64,000 nucleotides of DNA. Origin: Cricetomys ansorgei. Lineage: Eukaryota > Chordata > Mammalia > Rodentia > Nesomyidae. Position numbers and translations under genes: made by a program. The DNA lies in the NCBI GenBank assembly GCA_026225945.1, contig JAMJFZ010000597.1, positions 359,501-423,500 on the forward strand, read 5' to 3'. The notes beneath the pieces are model-generated. The model had not been told where the DNA came from and searched no databases. It was given only the letters and a program-made list of their open reading frames with translations. This document shows, in pieces, positions 1 through 10,800 of this stretch; the first letter of the stretch is position 1, and every line of letters starts with the position of its first letter.

Positions 1-1590
1 GCTGTTCTGAGAAGAGGAAGTGCAAGCTGAGGAGAAATGAAATTAGTCCAGGAATACATGATGAAACCCAAGCTGATTTTGTTTTATTAAGTCCACCCTG
101 AAACATGCTGTCTCTAAGAGAATCTATTCTGAACTCTCACTGACCTGAATTTAAAATCAGATTCATTAAATGCTTGGTGATCATAAGTAAGCAACCCATC
201 CACCAAACATAGCAATGATAGTCTAGCTCTACACTAAGATAATATATACATAATGCTTAGTCTACATCTGACTTGAAGGAAGTGTTTGAGGAATCATGAC
301 TTGAGAATAGTTGAGATCTGCACACCACAAACAATGAATAGAAGTGTCTTTACAACCTTGGGGAAGCAAAAGGCATAATAATCATACACAAAAAGCATTA
401 TGTCCTAGATGCACTTTTATTAAAATTCAAATTTCCTACAAGATAATGAGACCATAAACAAAAGTAGAAGAATCGGCCTGGAAGGTTATGTTTCTAGTGT
501 GGAGCAAAAGTTTGCTTTCTAGACTACTTACAACCATCTACAAATTTATTCAAGAAGAGAAACAGCTGGCAAGAAAAAAACATACAAAAGAAATGACCAG
601 GGACTTTCCAGTAGAGACATCCTAAATGCCCAATAAATGCATGTAAGATGTACATTAAAACAGGATAAGGTTATTAATGGTAGTCACAAAAATATCAGTC
701 TGGTAATATAAAGTTGTTAATGGTGTTTGTAAAGGAGAAAGAAAGAGAGAGAGAGAGGGGAGAGAGAGAGAAAGAGAGAGAGAGAGGGAGGGAAGGAGGG
801 AGGGAGGAAGGAAGGAAGGAATAAAGGTACATATCTTATATTCCATAATTCCGCATGGAAATATATGCTCTAGAGGAAGACATATGAATTTTTCACATCT
901 GAAGTTCGCACATATATACAGAAAAGGTGTACAAAGTTGTCAATAATAGTATACAGAGCAAAATAGTAAAAAAAGTTAAATATACTTTAAAATATATATT
1001 TGTTGCAATCATAAGCTATAAAGCTATGTAGCAATTAAAAAGGTTGATAAAAAATCTACTTACCTGTATAAGCAGAATTCAAAAACATAATTTCTTACAG
1101 GGATTACTATATGTAATAGGGATTACTTCATGTAAGTATATAAAAACATCAACCAAAAAAAAAAAACGTTAAAAATTCATGGTAATTATTTTAATGTGAG
1201 AAAACAGGACACCATAAGGGATAAAAGAGATGTTAGTATCTGCAATTTTTATAATCTGTATTAAAAATAGCTAAAATCAAGTGGGATAAAACTTTAATAA
1301 TTGACAATCTTGGGCCTACTGATACTTGTACATATTCTTATCCTTTGTGTATTGGATGTTTGTATTTTGTCCACTTCTAAGGTAAAGTATGACTTTTTTA
1401 AAAGTAAAATACAAAATTTAAAAAAAAAAAACCCATACTAGAGATAAGAGGATCAGTAAGGAGACTGCTGCAGTATTCCAGAATACTTACGGTGTGAGAC
1501 AAAATAGGACCTGCTCCCGTGGAGACAGGGAGGACCCAGACACACGAGATCCTATGAGACGGCTCTGGTGTCTATCTGAGTGTTGTCTTC
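1..1590. other. Gene-free AT-rich intergenic DNA
   Basis: No open frame here resembles a known protein. The stretch is AT-rich with scattered A-runs (near 1151-1166 and 1419-1430) and one purine microsatellite, listed separately. I see no recognisable SINE. It lies upstream of the olfactory receptor, in what would be the olfactory receptor cluster side of the locus. Confidence 0.6.
734..821. repeat. (GA)n / (GGAA)n microsatellite
   Basis: An almost pure purine tract that passes from GA dinucleotides to GGGA and GGAA units. The reverse strand gives a meaningless Ser/Leu/Pro-rich open frame, which is a product of the repeat. Confidence 0.95.
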
Positions 1591-1594
1591 GTAC

Positions 1595-1965
1595 AGTCAG
1601 GCTACTGTGGTAAAGTATCGCAGACTGCGTGGCTTAAACAACAGGCATTTCTATCTCATGGTTCTGGGGGCTGAGAAATCCAAAATCAAGGAGCTTGCTG
1701 AGGAGGCTACTGGTGGGAGCTCTGTTCCTGATTTAGAGTTAGCTAGCTGCCTTCTTACTAAGTCCCACAGAAGACAAGAAGAGAAAAGGAGGGACAAAGC
1801 GGGAGGGGAAGCTCGGTCTTCCCACTCTTGTAAGGACACTAATCTCATTCAGGGGGTCTCATGGTCTCAACTAAACCTAATTATCTCCCAAAGCCTCAGC
1901 TCCAAACAGTATCTCAGTGGGGGTTGGTACTGCAACATATGAATTTGGAGCATGAATATTCCCCA
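1595..1965 (+). repeat. Old MaLR-type LTR (MST/MLT1-like)
   Basis: The body carries phrases typical of this mammalian LTR class in order: 'gtggcttaaacaacag', then 'atctcatggttctggggg', a C/T and purine-rich middle, and 'aacatatgaatttgg' near the 3' end. A 120-residue open frame crosses it but has no protein resemblance. The subfamily is from memory of the consensus, so the class is firmer than the name. Confidence 0.65.
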
Positions 1966-2718
1966 ACAAATGTAATAAGACTATTTATCCATCTACAACA
2001 CTGTGCTTAGCATATAATGAATCCTTTTTTTAAATTCTTCTCTTGTACCTCCCAACCGCAGTTTCCCCTCCCTCCAATCCTCCCCCTCTCCCCCTATACT
2101 TTCCCCTCTCCCCCAGTTCCACTCCCCCTCCATTTCCCTTTAGAAAAAAAGCAGGCCTCCCAGGAATATCAAGCAAACAAGGCACAAGATACATTAAGAC
2201 TAGGCACAAACCTTCATATCAAGGCTGAGCAAGGCAACCCTGTAGGAAGAATGGGGTCCCAAGAGCAGGCAAGAGTCAGAGATACATACACTCATTCCTA
2301 CTATTAAAAGTCCCATAAAAACACCAAGATAACAACCATAATGTATTTGAAGAGGACCTAGCACAGACGTGATGGCTCTGTGATTGCCACCTCAGTCTCT
2401 GTGAGGCCCTATGACCCCTGCTTTGTTGGTTCTGTGGGTCATGTTCTCCTGGTAACTTCAAGCCTTCTGGTTCCTATAATCCTTCTGCCCCCTCTTTTGT
2501 GGAGTTCTCCAAGCTCTGAGGGGAGGGATCCAATGGAGCCAGGGGAGCCTCTCTGGTGATGATTGGTGAAGTCTTAATAATGTTTGCTGAATTGTGTGTC
2601 TAACATTAGTTCTTTTCTTCCTTATGAGTCACCCATGCAGTGTGTGTTCAGAGGGAAGGAGATGCTGATGGGAACAATAAAAAGCACTGTCTAGTACTTC
2701 ACAAAAATCTTGTTTGTT

Positions 2719-2803
2719 GTTTTGAAACAGTCTCACTCTATAGCCCAGGCTAGTCTAGCCTTAAACTAATAGCAATCCCCCTGCTTCAGCCTTCCAAGTG
2801 TAT
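2719..2803 (-). repeat. B1 SINE fragment
   Basis: Reverse-orientation B1 (7SL-derived): 'tctcactctatagcccaggct' like text followed by a degenerate 'ccttgaactcac' region and 'cttcagccttccaagtg'. It is diverged and lacks both ends. Confidence 0.7.
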
Positions 2804-3254
2804 CTGCATGGGAAGTAATTACTTGATGACCTTAGCCAAATTCCAATAAAGGGAGTCACTTCAGGACCCTTCTTCTAAAAGCTAAAGAACCTTTACAAGA
2901 AACCTTATCTTCTATTTAAAAAAAAAAAAAACTTTTTGAGAAACACTTCAGTAGGAGTCTATGTCATCAGCTTGTATTAGTAAAATTAAAAAAAAAAATA
3001 GCAATACCTCTTCCATGAATTTCCTAAAACATATTCTGTATGTTTGAGGGATCCCTCAGTGAACTAACCCAGTCACAGGTATAGTGTGGCCTAGGAGACT
3101 GTGACTTTAACATACAGGATAATGTTAGTCACTGGTTAAATATGGTCAAAGATGGTATCAGTCCCAGAATTCTATGATTAGAAAGAACAGTTCTATTGCA
3201 GAGGAAGAAGAAATATATAGGGAAAGCAGACAATACACATGAAGCTGGCAAAAC

Positions 3255-3512
3255 TAGACATGGCAGGGTATGGTGGCACATACAAGTCATCTCAGATATT
3301 CAGGAGGCTGAGGCAGGAGGATCATTAGTCTGAGATCAGCCAGGTGAGTTCTAGTACAAGCTGAGTAGCTTAGTGAGATCTCATCTAAGAAAAAGGAAGG
3401 GACTGGAGATGTAGCTCGGTGATAAGTAATATGCCTGGAGCATGTATGAGCCATAGAGTCAAACCCCAGTGAGGCAAAAAATACACACACACACACACAC
3501 ACACACACAGAT
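3255..3512 (+). repeat. B4 SINE (B1 plus ID) with (CA)n tail
   Basis: A B1-like half ('ggtggcacatacaag', 'ggaggctgaggcaggagga') runs directly into an ID-like, tRNA-derived half ('ggagatgtagctcggtgat') and ends in a (CA)n run at about 3482-3510. Fused ID and B1 modules define the B4 family in rodents. Confidence 0.75.
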
Positions 3513-4660
3513 GTGGCCTAGTCTACAGTCTCAGGAGGACTTGAGTTCCACAAGATCCTACTATAAAGGAAATGGAGAATAAATATTTCCTTTCTCAAAT
3601 TGATGGCCTCCATACAAGCACATATACTACCCTGAAGACTAGAGACTGACAGTGTCCTGTGGTTTATGGAATATTAAGGACCTTTGCATGCAGGGATGGA
3701 AGGCCTGAGTTGGTCAGGGTGATTGACACTAGAAGATAGAATGAGTGTGGTGATTCCACAATTTTTCCACATTTCCATATGGTAGGTAATTCCACCTGAC
3801 ATTGCAAGGTCTCTCCTCTTTCTGGGTTTAGGGGAAGATGAAGCCTCAACTACTGTGAATCTTCTAGTTCCATGGTGGGGGCGGGGAGGGGTGTCTCATA
3901 CTGACCTGGTAATTGTGGTATGGCATTTCAGAATGACTTAGGATCCTACAAGAGGATTCAGTGTTAAGTGGTATCACTAAACCCACGGTTTTTTAATATG
4001 CAATATACTGTATACATGGGTAATGTGTGTTGGTGTTCACAGACCATTTAAAGTAAAAAAAAAAAAAAAATTCATAGAAGAGACCTACCTGGAAACATGC
4101 TGATATCTGACAACCCTGCTCTATGAAAGATGGTGGCGGTAGCTACTTTAGTCAGAGAGTCAGATTAAATCTCCAAACAGAACCTCCTTTATTCTATGTT
4201 CTATGCCAGTCTTGAAGCAACTGAGAGAGGTTCGATGTCCTCTTTTCTGTGGGGCCCAGGAGGGTAACAATTCATGTGAGGCAAGAAGGAAATCTAGTTC
4301 AACACAACTCAGTTGCTGGTATTGGTTCAAACTTTGAGAGTCTGACACATGGCAGTTTATTTTAGGCATACTTAAGCACAGTACAATTTGGAAAATGTTT
4401 CCTGGTGTAACATAATCCTCTGTTCACAAAGAGGCTTAATTACACAGAAACCCTCCTCCAAGTACATGTCACTTCTTCCATGAAGATGGGTTCTAAAGAT
4501 AGGCTACCTGTGCTATCTTATGAGCCTAGAGGGAGGGTCTAGGTGGTCTCGATCATACAGAGAGCACAAAGGTTGTCTAGACTACTAAATACCTCTGGTC
4601 CTGCTTGCGGGAGCCTGAGAGAGACCCTAGTCATACAGATAGTGCAAGGATCACCTTGGC

Positions 4661-4881
4661 TAGCAATTCTCAACATATGGGTTATGACCTCTTTGGGGAG
4701 TCAAACAGACTTTTCACAGGAGTTGCCTAAGACCATCTGCATATCAGATATTTACATTATGATTCACAACAGTGAAATTACAGTTATGAAGTAGCAACAA
4801 AAATAATCTGATGGTTGGAGTCACCACAACATGAGGAACTATATTAAAGGGTCATAGCATTAGGAAGGTTGAGAACTACTG
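4661..4881 (+). mobile_element. URR1-like hAT-Charlie nonautonomous DNA element
   Basis: The ends are degenerate inverted repeats, 'tagcaattctcaac' and 'ggttgagaactactg', which correspond to the family ends CAGTGGTTCTCAAC and GGTTGAGAACCACTG. Flanking 8-bp direct repeats at 4653-4660 (accttggc) and 4882-4889 (acctaggc) differ at one base, as expected for an old hAT insertion. The interior shows the family's characteristic text such as 'acagttatgaagtagcaac'. It is about 220 bp and has no coding capacity. A second copy lies at 42325. Confidence 0.88.
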
Positions 4882-5494
4882 ACCTAGGCAATTAGCCACC
4901 TCCTTCCCTAGCCCTCTGGGCAGAAAACAAATTATATGTCTTTTCCCTTGAAAAGACAATCCTGAGTGTTTAACTTTCTTGGTTTCTCTGGTGCTATCTG
5001 TGAGCACAGGACCTTTGTGCTCTGAGCACTTCTCACATGCCACTACCCACAAACCTGGGAGGTTTAGCATCCTCTTATGGGAAGCAGGCCCTGCCACATT
5101 ATTCCTATAAGGTCAGAGATACATTGTCAAATCCCCTTCTTAAGTCAAGTGACCCAACATGCTCTTAGAGAACTTCTAAAAATACAGTCTAAGGTCTAGG
5201 ATGCCAACAAACAAATTTTCTAGAAACAAATCTCCTAGTATATCTTGGAAACAAAATATAACAGGTTTCTAAGGGCTTGGTCACTTCTATTTTAGATTTG
5301 TTGGATCGAAGAGGTCTGTGATTTACCTAAGGAGCCATCTCTGATGAACAGCCCAATCTCTGGATTTTTCTCTTGAAGCCAAAAGTGTTTTTCCTAGCTC
5401 TCTCCATAGCTGTGCATCTACTGTCCCTACCTGAGTACTCCCCTTTCCTCAAGCAGTCACTAAAGATGAACTATTTGAGTGAGTGAATTAACTT

Positions 5495-5600
5495 TGCTAT
5501 TTGTTGACTGTGTGACCATGGGCAGGTCATTTCATCTTGTGCCTTTATTTGTTTGCTTGTAAAACAAGGGAAAGATTCATACTTACCTTAAAGCCTTTTA
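5495..5600 (+). repeat. MIR SINE relic
   Basis: Core text 'gactgtgtgaccatgggcag' followed by 'tcatttcatcttgtgcc' matches the conserved MIR core (gtgaccttgggcaagtcac...cctcagtttcc). It is an ancient mammalian tRNA-derived SINE and is strongly diverged. Confidence 0.75.
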
Positions 5601-6074
5601 GGAGGTGAGGGCTTGGATCAGCACGTGCATATGGGAAACACAATGGGACCATTACCACTGATTCAGAGATTTTCAGATTCCTCCAGCAACTGTGTATCCC
5701 ACTGAGTGAATGGGATTATAAACTTCTGGAGGGCAACAGGTCTTGTTACAGTCACAGCATCTTCCCTCAAGTGGCACAAGACCAGGAACAAGAAGTTCAG
5801 TCAGTTCTGCTACAGTGCTGGTTTTGAAATGCAAATTTGTTCAAACATAGCTGACACATTAGGAAACTGAGCAGTAAGTTTAATGCTTATAAGTGATTCG
5901 GTGTTTTAGAAAGTAGATAAACATGGAAAACTTTGCCCAGGTGATCCTAGCTGAGCAGGAAGACTCAGCATCACTCTTCTTTAAACATCTGTCAGCTACC
6001 TCACCACTGTAACTTTCAACCTGATTTCAGACAAGTCTTTCTGTGAGACAAGTTCTTCTTCAAGGTGAAGTGCT

Positions 6075-6165
6075 ATATTTATTTATTATAATTATTGTAA
6101 TTATTATTATATACTATATATAATGTATTCATTATTATTATTATTATTAATTATTATTATAGAAA
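6075..6165. repeat. AT-rich (TTA)n microsatellite
   Basis: Imperfect TTA/ATT trinucleotides with short TATA runs. No other feature is seen in it. Confidence 0.9.
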
Positions 6166-6199
6166 GTATTTGCATACTTTCTAGCCATTTGATGCCTAC

Positions 6200-6510
6200 A
6201 ATTCTCCCACTTATTTTATATTTTTGCGTGTTTATCTGTGTATGGCATGTGTGTGTGTGTGCACATACATGTGAAGCCAAAAGTTGACAATTGCTCTCCA
6301 TTTATGGAGGCAGGTTCTCGTGCTAAGCCTAGAGCTACTCTAGGCTAGCTCACTTATTCCAGGGAACCTCTATCTGTGCCTCCTAATTACTAAGATTACA
6401 AGTGGGCCACCATATCCACTTGGCTTTTATGTAGGTGCTAAGGATCCAAACGCAAGTCTTCATGCTTGTGTGGCAAGTACTTTATACACTGAGCTATCTC
6501 CCTGGCCTCG
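6200..6510 (-). repeat. B2/B3-family SINE, reverse orientation
   Basis: Ends on the plus strand with 'cactgagctatctccctggcc', the reverse complement of the tRNA-derived head of B2/B3 elements. It begins with a GT-rich stretch and carries 'aggatccaaacgcaagtctt' in the position of the B-box region. The length of about 310 bp is longer than a standard B2, so a composite of two SINEs is possible. Confidence 0.6.
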
Positions 6511-6682
6511 ACTTCTACTTTTTTTTCTTCATATGTGTCGCTGATATTTTGGGGTCCTGTGTCCTCATTTCCATTTTTCCAATAAGCCCACTAGTTTTCA
6601 CTGTGATTTTCAGATAGTTTGGTCATTTTAAGGATGTCTCTTTACAGTAGAAAGAACTGAACACAGTAGTCTTCTGGATGAT

Positions 6683-6685
<3 letters not shown>

Positions 6686-6719
<34 letters not shown>
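6686..6719. repeat. 34-nt uninterrupted poly(A) run
   Basis: Thirty-four consecutive A residues on the plus strand. I could not assign a SINE or retrocopy body immediately upstream. Confidence 0.95.
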
Positions 6720-6721
<2 letters not shown>

Positions 6722-8235
6722 TTCTCTTTTCCATAGACACTTAACTCCTAAAACTGTAGGGACGAGTGTACTTGTCATCCTAGGCTTCTGGGCTAGCAGA
6801 TCTGCCACAGCTGAAAGTTATAAATGTTCATTCATAACCAATGCATGCTAGACAATGTGGCTAATGAGAAGCAATGTTTGTATGTGCTTCTATCCTAGTG
6901 AGGAGAGAAATAGTCATTACAATAGAGTGGGGTAGAGGCCATTATAGAATTAACACAAGTTCTCTCCAACTACAAAGACCTAGAGGGAGTGTTCCTCTTT
7001 CCCAGATCTTCCCAAGGCTTTGCGTGTCCCTTTTGCTGTCTCCTTATATAACATGCTGAATCTGTGAGCACTAAGCAAGGATACAGTACAGAAAAGAGTT
7101 AATACGGCACAGGTGGGAAGGGTAAGGGCCCTGGGGAATGTAGTTAGAACAGTCATGTAAAAGGCCCCAAGAGGCACTGGTCAAGGTGAAGAAAAGCTGC
7201 CAGCACAGTGCTCAGTGTCACTTGCAGTCAAGTCTTCCACTGGAGGCTTTGTCCTCCCTTAGGCTTCTGCTGGAGGCTAGACTCCGGCTATTCAACCTGC
7301 CTCCTCCATCAGTGATTCTTCACATACTTAGTGCTCTGGGATTTCTGCCATTTCTTCCTTCAGTTACCTTACCCCTGAGGCATTCCAGGAATAAGACTAG
7401 TGGAACCCCCATTCCGGATCCAGAATGCAAGTAAACCAAGAAGAAAAGTTTCCTGTTTTGCTGCCATCTCTCTCCACTGCTTCCTACTCCCAACTTAAGG
7501 CTGCACCTGATGTTCAAGATTACAAATTCAGCACCAAATCCAAAATAATGTAAGCACCCCTTGAGCCCATCAGACTTCCTCCTGTCATTCCAGGCTCCCA
7601 GCTCACTCCAGGTCCTACTTGTGCCCCCAGTATAGTTTCTCCCCGTCTTTCTATTCTGCCTCCTCCTTTTTCCCTAGAGTATTGGTACCCTAGATGCTAA
7701 TTCAAGGAAACACTTAGATCACTATGTCTACCCCTATTACAGAATCAAAAACATTAAGGTTCAAGGTCCTTCCCAAAAACATGGTAAGATAACAAGATGA
7801 GATAACCTGGCCCTCACCCCACACCAATTTTCTTTCCAAATACAGAGACCAAGACTGGCTATTCTTAGACTCTGAGGGAGAAAGCAGTCACCTCAGCTCT
7901 ACCTCCTCAGATGATCTCATACAGGAAGAGGACTTTACCAGCCACTGCATCAGTCATCCACTTCCTTAACCCTTCCTTTCTGCCTCTGCCTCTGTTCTCC
8001 CTACAATACTCACAGATTACTAGGAGCAAATGATTCTCCCATCCTAGCTAGGGTCATGACCATAATTATCCATTCAACCCCTGTCCCAAGCAAAGATTAT
8101 GCTCCTATAATATTTCAGGCTCTTTACCAGACTATGGATGGATTTGTGCCACTGTGACATCCCTAGAATCTCTCCTCTTGTCTTCCCTCCATCAGAAACA
8201 ATACTCCCAGGAGCCCCAAACTTCATCCTTACAGG
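6720..8235. other. Intergenic region upstream of the olfactory receptor
   Basis: No coding region recognised. A short open frame at 7186-7434 has no resemblance to anything I know. Olfactory receptor genes normally have one or more 5' non-coding exons, and such an exon may lie here, but I cannot locate it from the sequence. Confidence 0.5.
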
Positions 8236-9222
8236 ATGGCAGAAACTCCACAGTCTAACTCCACCTTCCAATGCCCAGCTTTCTTCATATTGACTGGCAT
8301 CCCAGGGTTGAGAGATGGCCAGGCCTGGCTGACCCTGGTGTTTGGACCCATGTATCTGCTGGCACTGCTGGGCAATGCAACACTTCTGACAGTGATCCGG
8401 ACAGACTCTACACTGCACCAGCCAATGTTTCTACTCCTGGCCACACTGGCAGCTACTGATCTGGGCTTAGCCACATCGATAGCTCCAGGGTTGCTGGCTG
8501 TGCTGTGGCTTGGGCCCCAACCTGTGAAATATGCTGCCTGCCTCATCCAGATGTTCTTTGTACATGCACTAACTGCTGTGGAGTCTGGTGTACTTTTGGC
8601 CATGGCCTGTGATCGAGCTGTGGCAGTCGGGCGTCCACTACACTACTCTGTCTTGGTTACTAAAGCCCGTGTGGGCTATGCAGTCTTGGCACTAACACTA
8701 AAAGCTGTGGCTATTGTGGTGCCTTTCCCTCTGCTGGTAGCACGATTTGATCATTTCCATGCCACGATTATACATCATGCCTACTGTGCACACATGGCAG
8801 TTGTAGAGTTGGTGGTAGGTAACACACGGGTCAACAATTTGTATGGGCTGGCACTTTCACTAGCTGTGTCTGGTGTAGATATTCTGGGCATTGCTGGATC
8901 TTATGGACTCATTGCACATACTGTGCTTCGGTTACCTACCAAGGAGGCCCGGGCGAAGGCCTTTGGTACATGTAGTTCTCACATCTGTGTCATCCTAGCT
9001 TTCTATGTGCCTGGTCTCTTTTCCTACCTTACACACCGTTTTGGACGTCACACTGTCCCAAAGCCAGTGCATATCCTTTTGTCCAACATCTATTTGCTGT
9101 TGCCACCTGCCCTCAACCCCCTCATCTATGGGGTCCGCACCAAGCAGATCAGGGATCGGATTCTTAGAAATGTTCAAATTCAGAAAAAAACAGCTCTAAT
9201 GGACAGTGGGGCCTTGGGATAA
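8236..9222 (+). CDS. Or52w1: Class I olfactory receptor, OR52W1 orthologue
   Basis: Odorant G-protein-coupled receptor of the fish-like class I group, acting through Golf and cAMP in olfactory sensory neuron cilia. The single exon gives 328 residues, about 8 longer at the C-terminus than the human protein I recall. Visible marks are an N-glycosylation site NST at residues 8-10, seven hydrophobic segments, PMFLLLATLAATDLG in TM2, MACDRAVAV at the end of TM3 where most receptors have MAYDRYVAI, KAFGTCSSHICVIL in TM6 and PPALNPLIYG in TM7. No frameshift or stop interrupts it, so it looks functional. The ATG follows 'cttacagg', a possible acceptor, so a 5'UTR intron is likely. Assignment to OR52W1 rests on strong resemblance to the human protein from memory and on its position beside C11orf42. 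The ligand is unknown. Confidence 0.93.
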   Translation: MAETPQSNSTFQCPAFFILTGIPGLRDGQAWLTLVFGPMYLLALLGNATLLTVIRTDSTLHQPMFLLLATLAATDLGLATSIAPGLLAVLWLGPQPVKYAACLIQMFFVHALTAVESGVLLAMACDRAVAVGRPLHYSVLVTKARVGYAVLALTLKAVAIVVPFPLLVARFDHFHATIIHHAYCAHMAVVELVVGNTRVNNLYGLALSLAVSGVDILGIAGSYGLIAHTVLRLPTKEARAKAFGTCSSHICVILAFYVPGLFSYLTHRFGRHTVPKPVHILLSNIYLLLPPALNPLIYGVRTKQIRDRILRNVQIQKKTALMDSGALG

Positions 9223-10520
9223 ATACGGTAAGAGAATTCCCTTGGAGCAAAACCTATAGTCTGGGGGCATAAGTTATACTGTCTTTGTCCTGTATCTGCA
9301 CAGAGCTGTGATGACTCAAAAAGTATTTGCTGTGAAGTCCTAGTATATACCACTGGCATCTGTAGACTCTGGCCTAGCAATCCATGAGTCTTGCTTGAAA
9401 GGAGGCACAGGCTGGGGTTAAACATTACCATGCAGGGATAACAGGGAGATGAAGGAACTAGTTGAGATCCTAAGATCTAGTCTATCTGAGAATCTCCCTT
9501 TCCTGCCCCTACACCATCACTTCAACCCAAGTCTCACTATGCTTCTTAAATGTGTAGGTACTTGTCTGAAGTTACAAACCTCTACATACCTGGAACCAGA
9601 TTCTGTTCTCAGCCTGCTCTCAAGGAGTTATACAGACTACGTTTTAAGAATCTGGAGAATGTACCCTATAAGTGCCAATTTAATCAGAATATGGTACCTA
9701 AGACATTCCCAACCAAAGAATCCTCTTGGTTTTTGTGTGTAATCACTACTTCCCCTTCCTTCAGTTTCAACAAAGTCCCCCAAAACAATAGCTACAACTT
9801 CTTTCTTTGGGGCTAGGACATCAGGGGCTAGGGGTCCAAGTTATATCTAAAGGGTTGAGTCATTATAATCACTTGTGAACTGCTCTTTAGTGTATGTTCA
9901 GCCTAGAATGTAAAATCCCCCAATAAAATCCCCCACCAGCACCCCATCTGTCCTGCTCATTGTCACTAAAAGCATATTATGCTGATGTAGTATGATGAAA
10001 TGAGAATATTTCATGCTGCAGCACGGATATTAAACAGGAGTGGTATGGTTTTGCCTGATGGGGGAATTCATTTTCAGTTAAGGCTGGATAATGGAAAGAA
10101 TAATGTATAATACTCAGGGAGTCACAGCTGTAAGGTCAGAGAAAACTGCAGTCATAATCACAAGTCTTAGTAGTGTTAGTCATGGAGACGTGAAGCAAGA
10201 ACCACCCAGTCCAGTTGCTTAGAGAGCTACTGGACCAAGGACCACAGGATACCACGCAGAGGAGGTAACTCCAGAACTGAAAGGACATAAGTCATTTCTA
10301 GGGCCAAATGAGGTGGTCTCATTAAACCCCTATAAACAACTAAAAGGTACCTCAAAATGTCTGCATGATTTTAAGTAAGATCACACTGAATCCGAGTGGC
10401 TGAAGAAAGCATTGAGTCAATTGTGTGTGAGTTCAGTCATTCTCAAACTGATCTTTTTCATGCAGTTCTAAGTTTAGAAGCCCTCCATGAAATTATTTTG
10501 TAGAAAACTAACAAAATACT
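9223..10520. other. Intergenic DNA 3' of the olfactory receptor
   Basis: Holds the likely 3'UTR of the receptor. Candidate AATAAA signals occur near 9921 ('cccaataaaatcc'). Two overlapping plus-strand frames (9449-9742 and 9550-9816) show no protein resemblance. No repeat recognised. Confidence 0.45.
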
Positions 10521-10524
10521 AGTC

Positions 10525-10800
10525 CTAGAGCTGGAAGAAATCACTCAGTGGGAAATCCCCTTGCCTGCAAGCATGATGACATCCATTCAGATTCCTAGCA
10601 CCCACATAAAAGCCAGGTGCAAGTCTGTAACCCCAGTATTGAGGAGGAGGACAGAGAGGAGACAGTAGATCCCTGGAGCTCCCTGGCCATCAGTGAGCCC
10701 AGGTTCAGTGAGAGATTGTCTCAAAAGGTAAGGTGGGGAGTGAGAGAGGATGACACCCAGCTTCAACTCTGGCTCCTCAATACACGTGTGTATGTGTACA
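10525..10800 (+). repeat. tRNA-derived rodent SINE (B2/B3 group)
   Basis: Starts with a degenerate 'agctggaagaaatcactcagtg' head and carries 'cctagcacccacataaaagcc' and 'gagagattgtctcaaaaggt'. These are hallmarks of the longer tRNA-derived rodent SINEs. It ends in a degenerate 'cacgtgtgtatgtg' tail. Confidence 0.65.

Noticed and set aside
1580..1942. Plus-strand 120-residue open frame
   Set aside because: It lies across an old MaLR-type LTR and has no protein resemblance.
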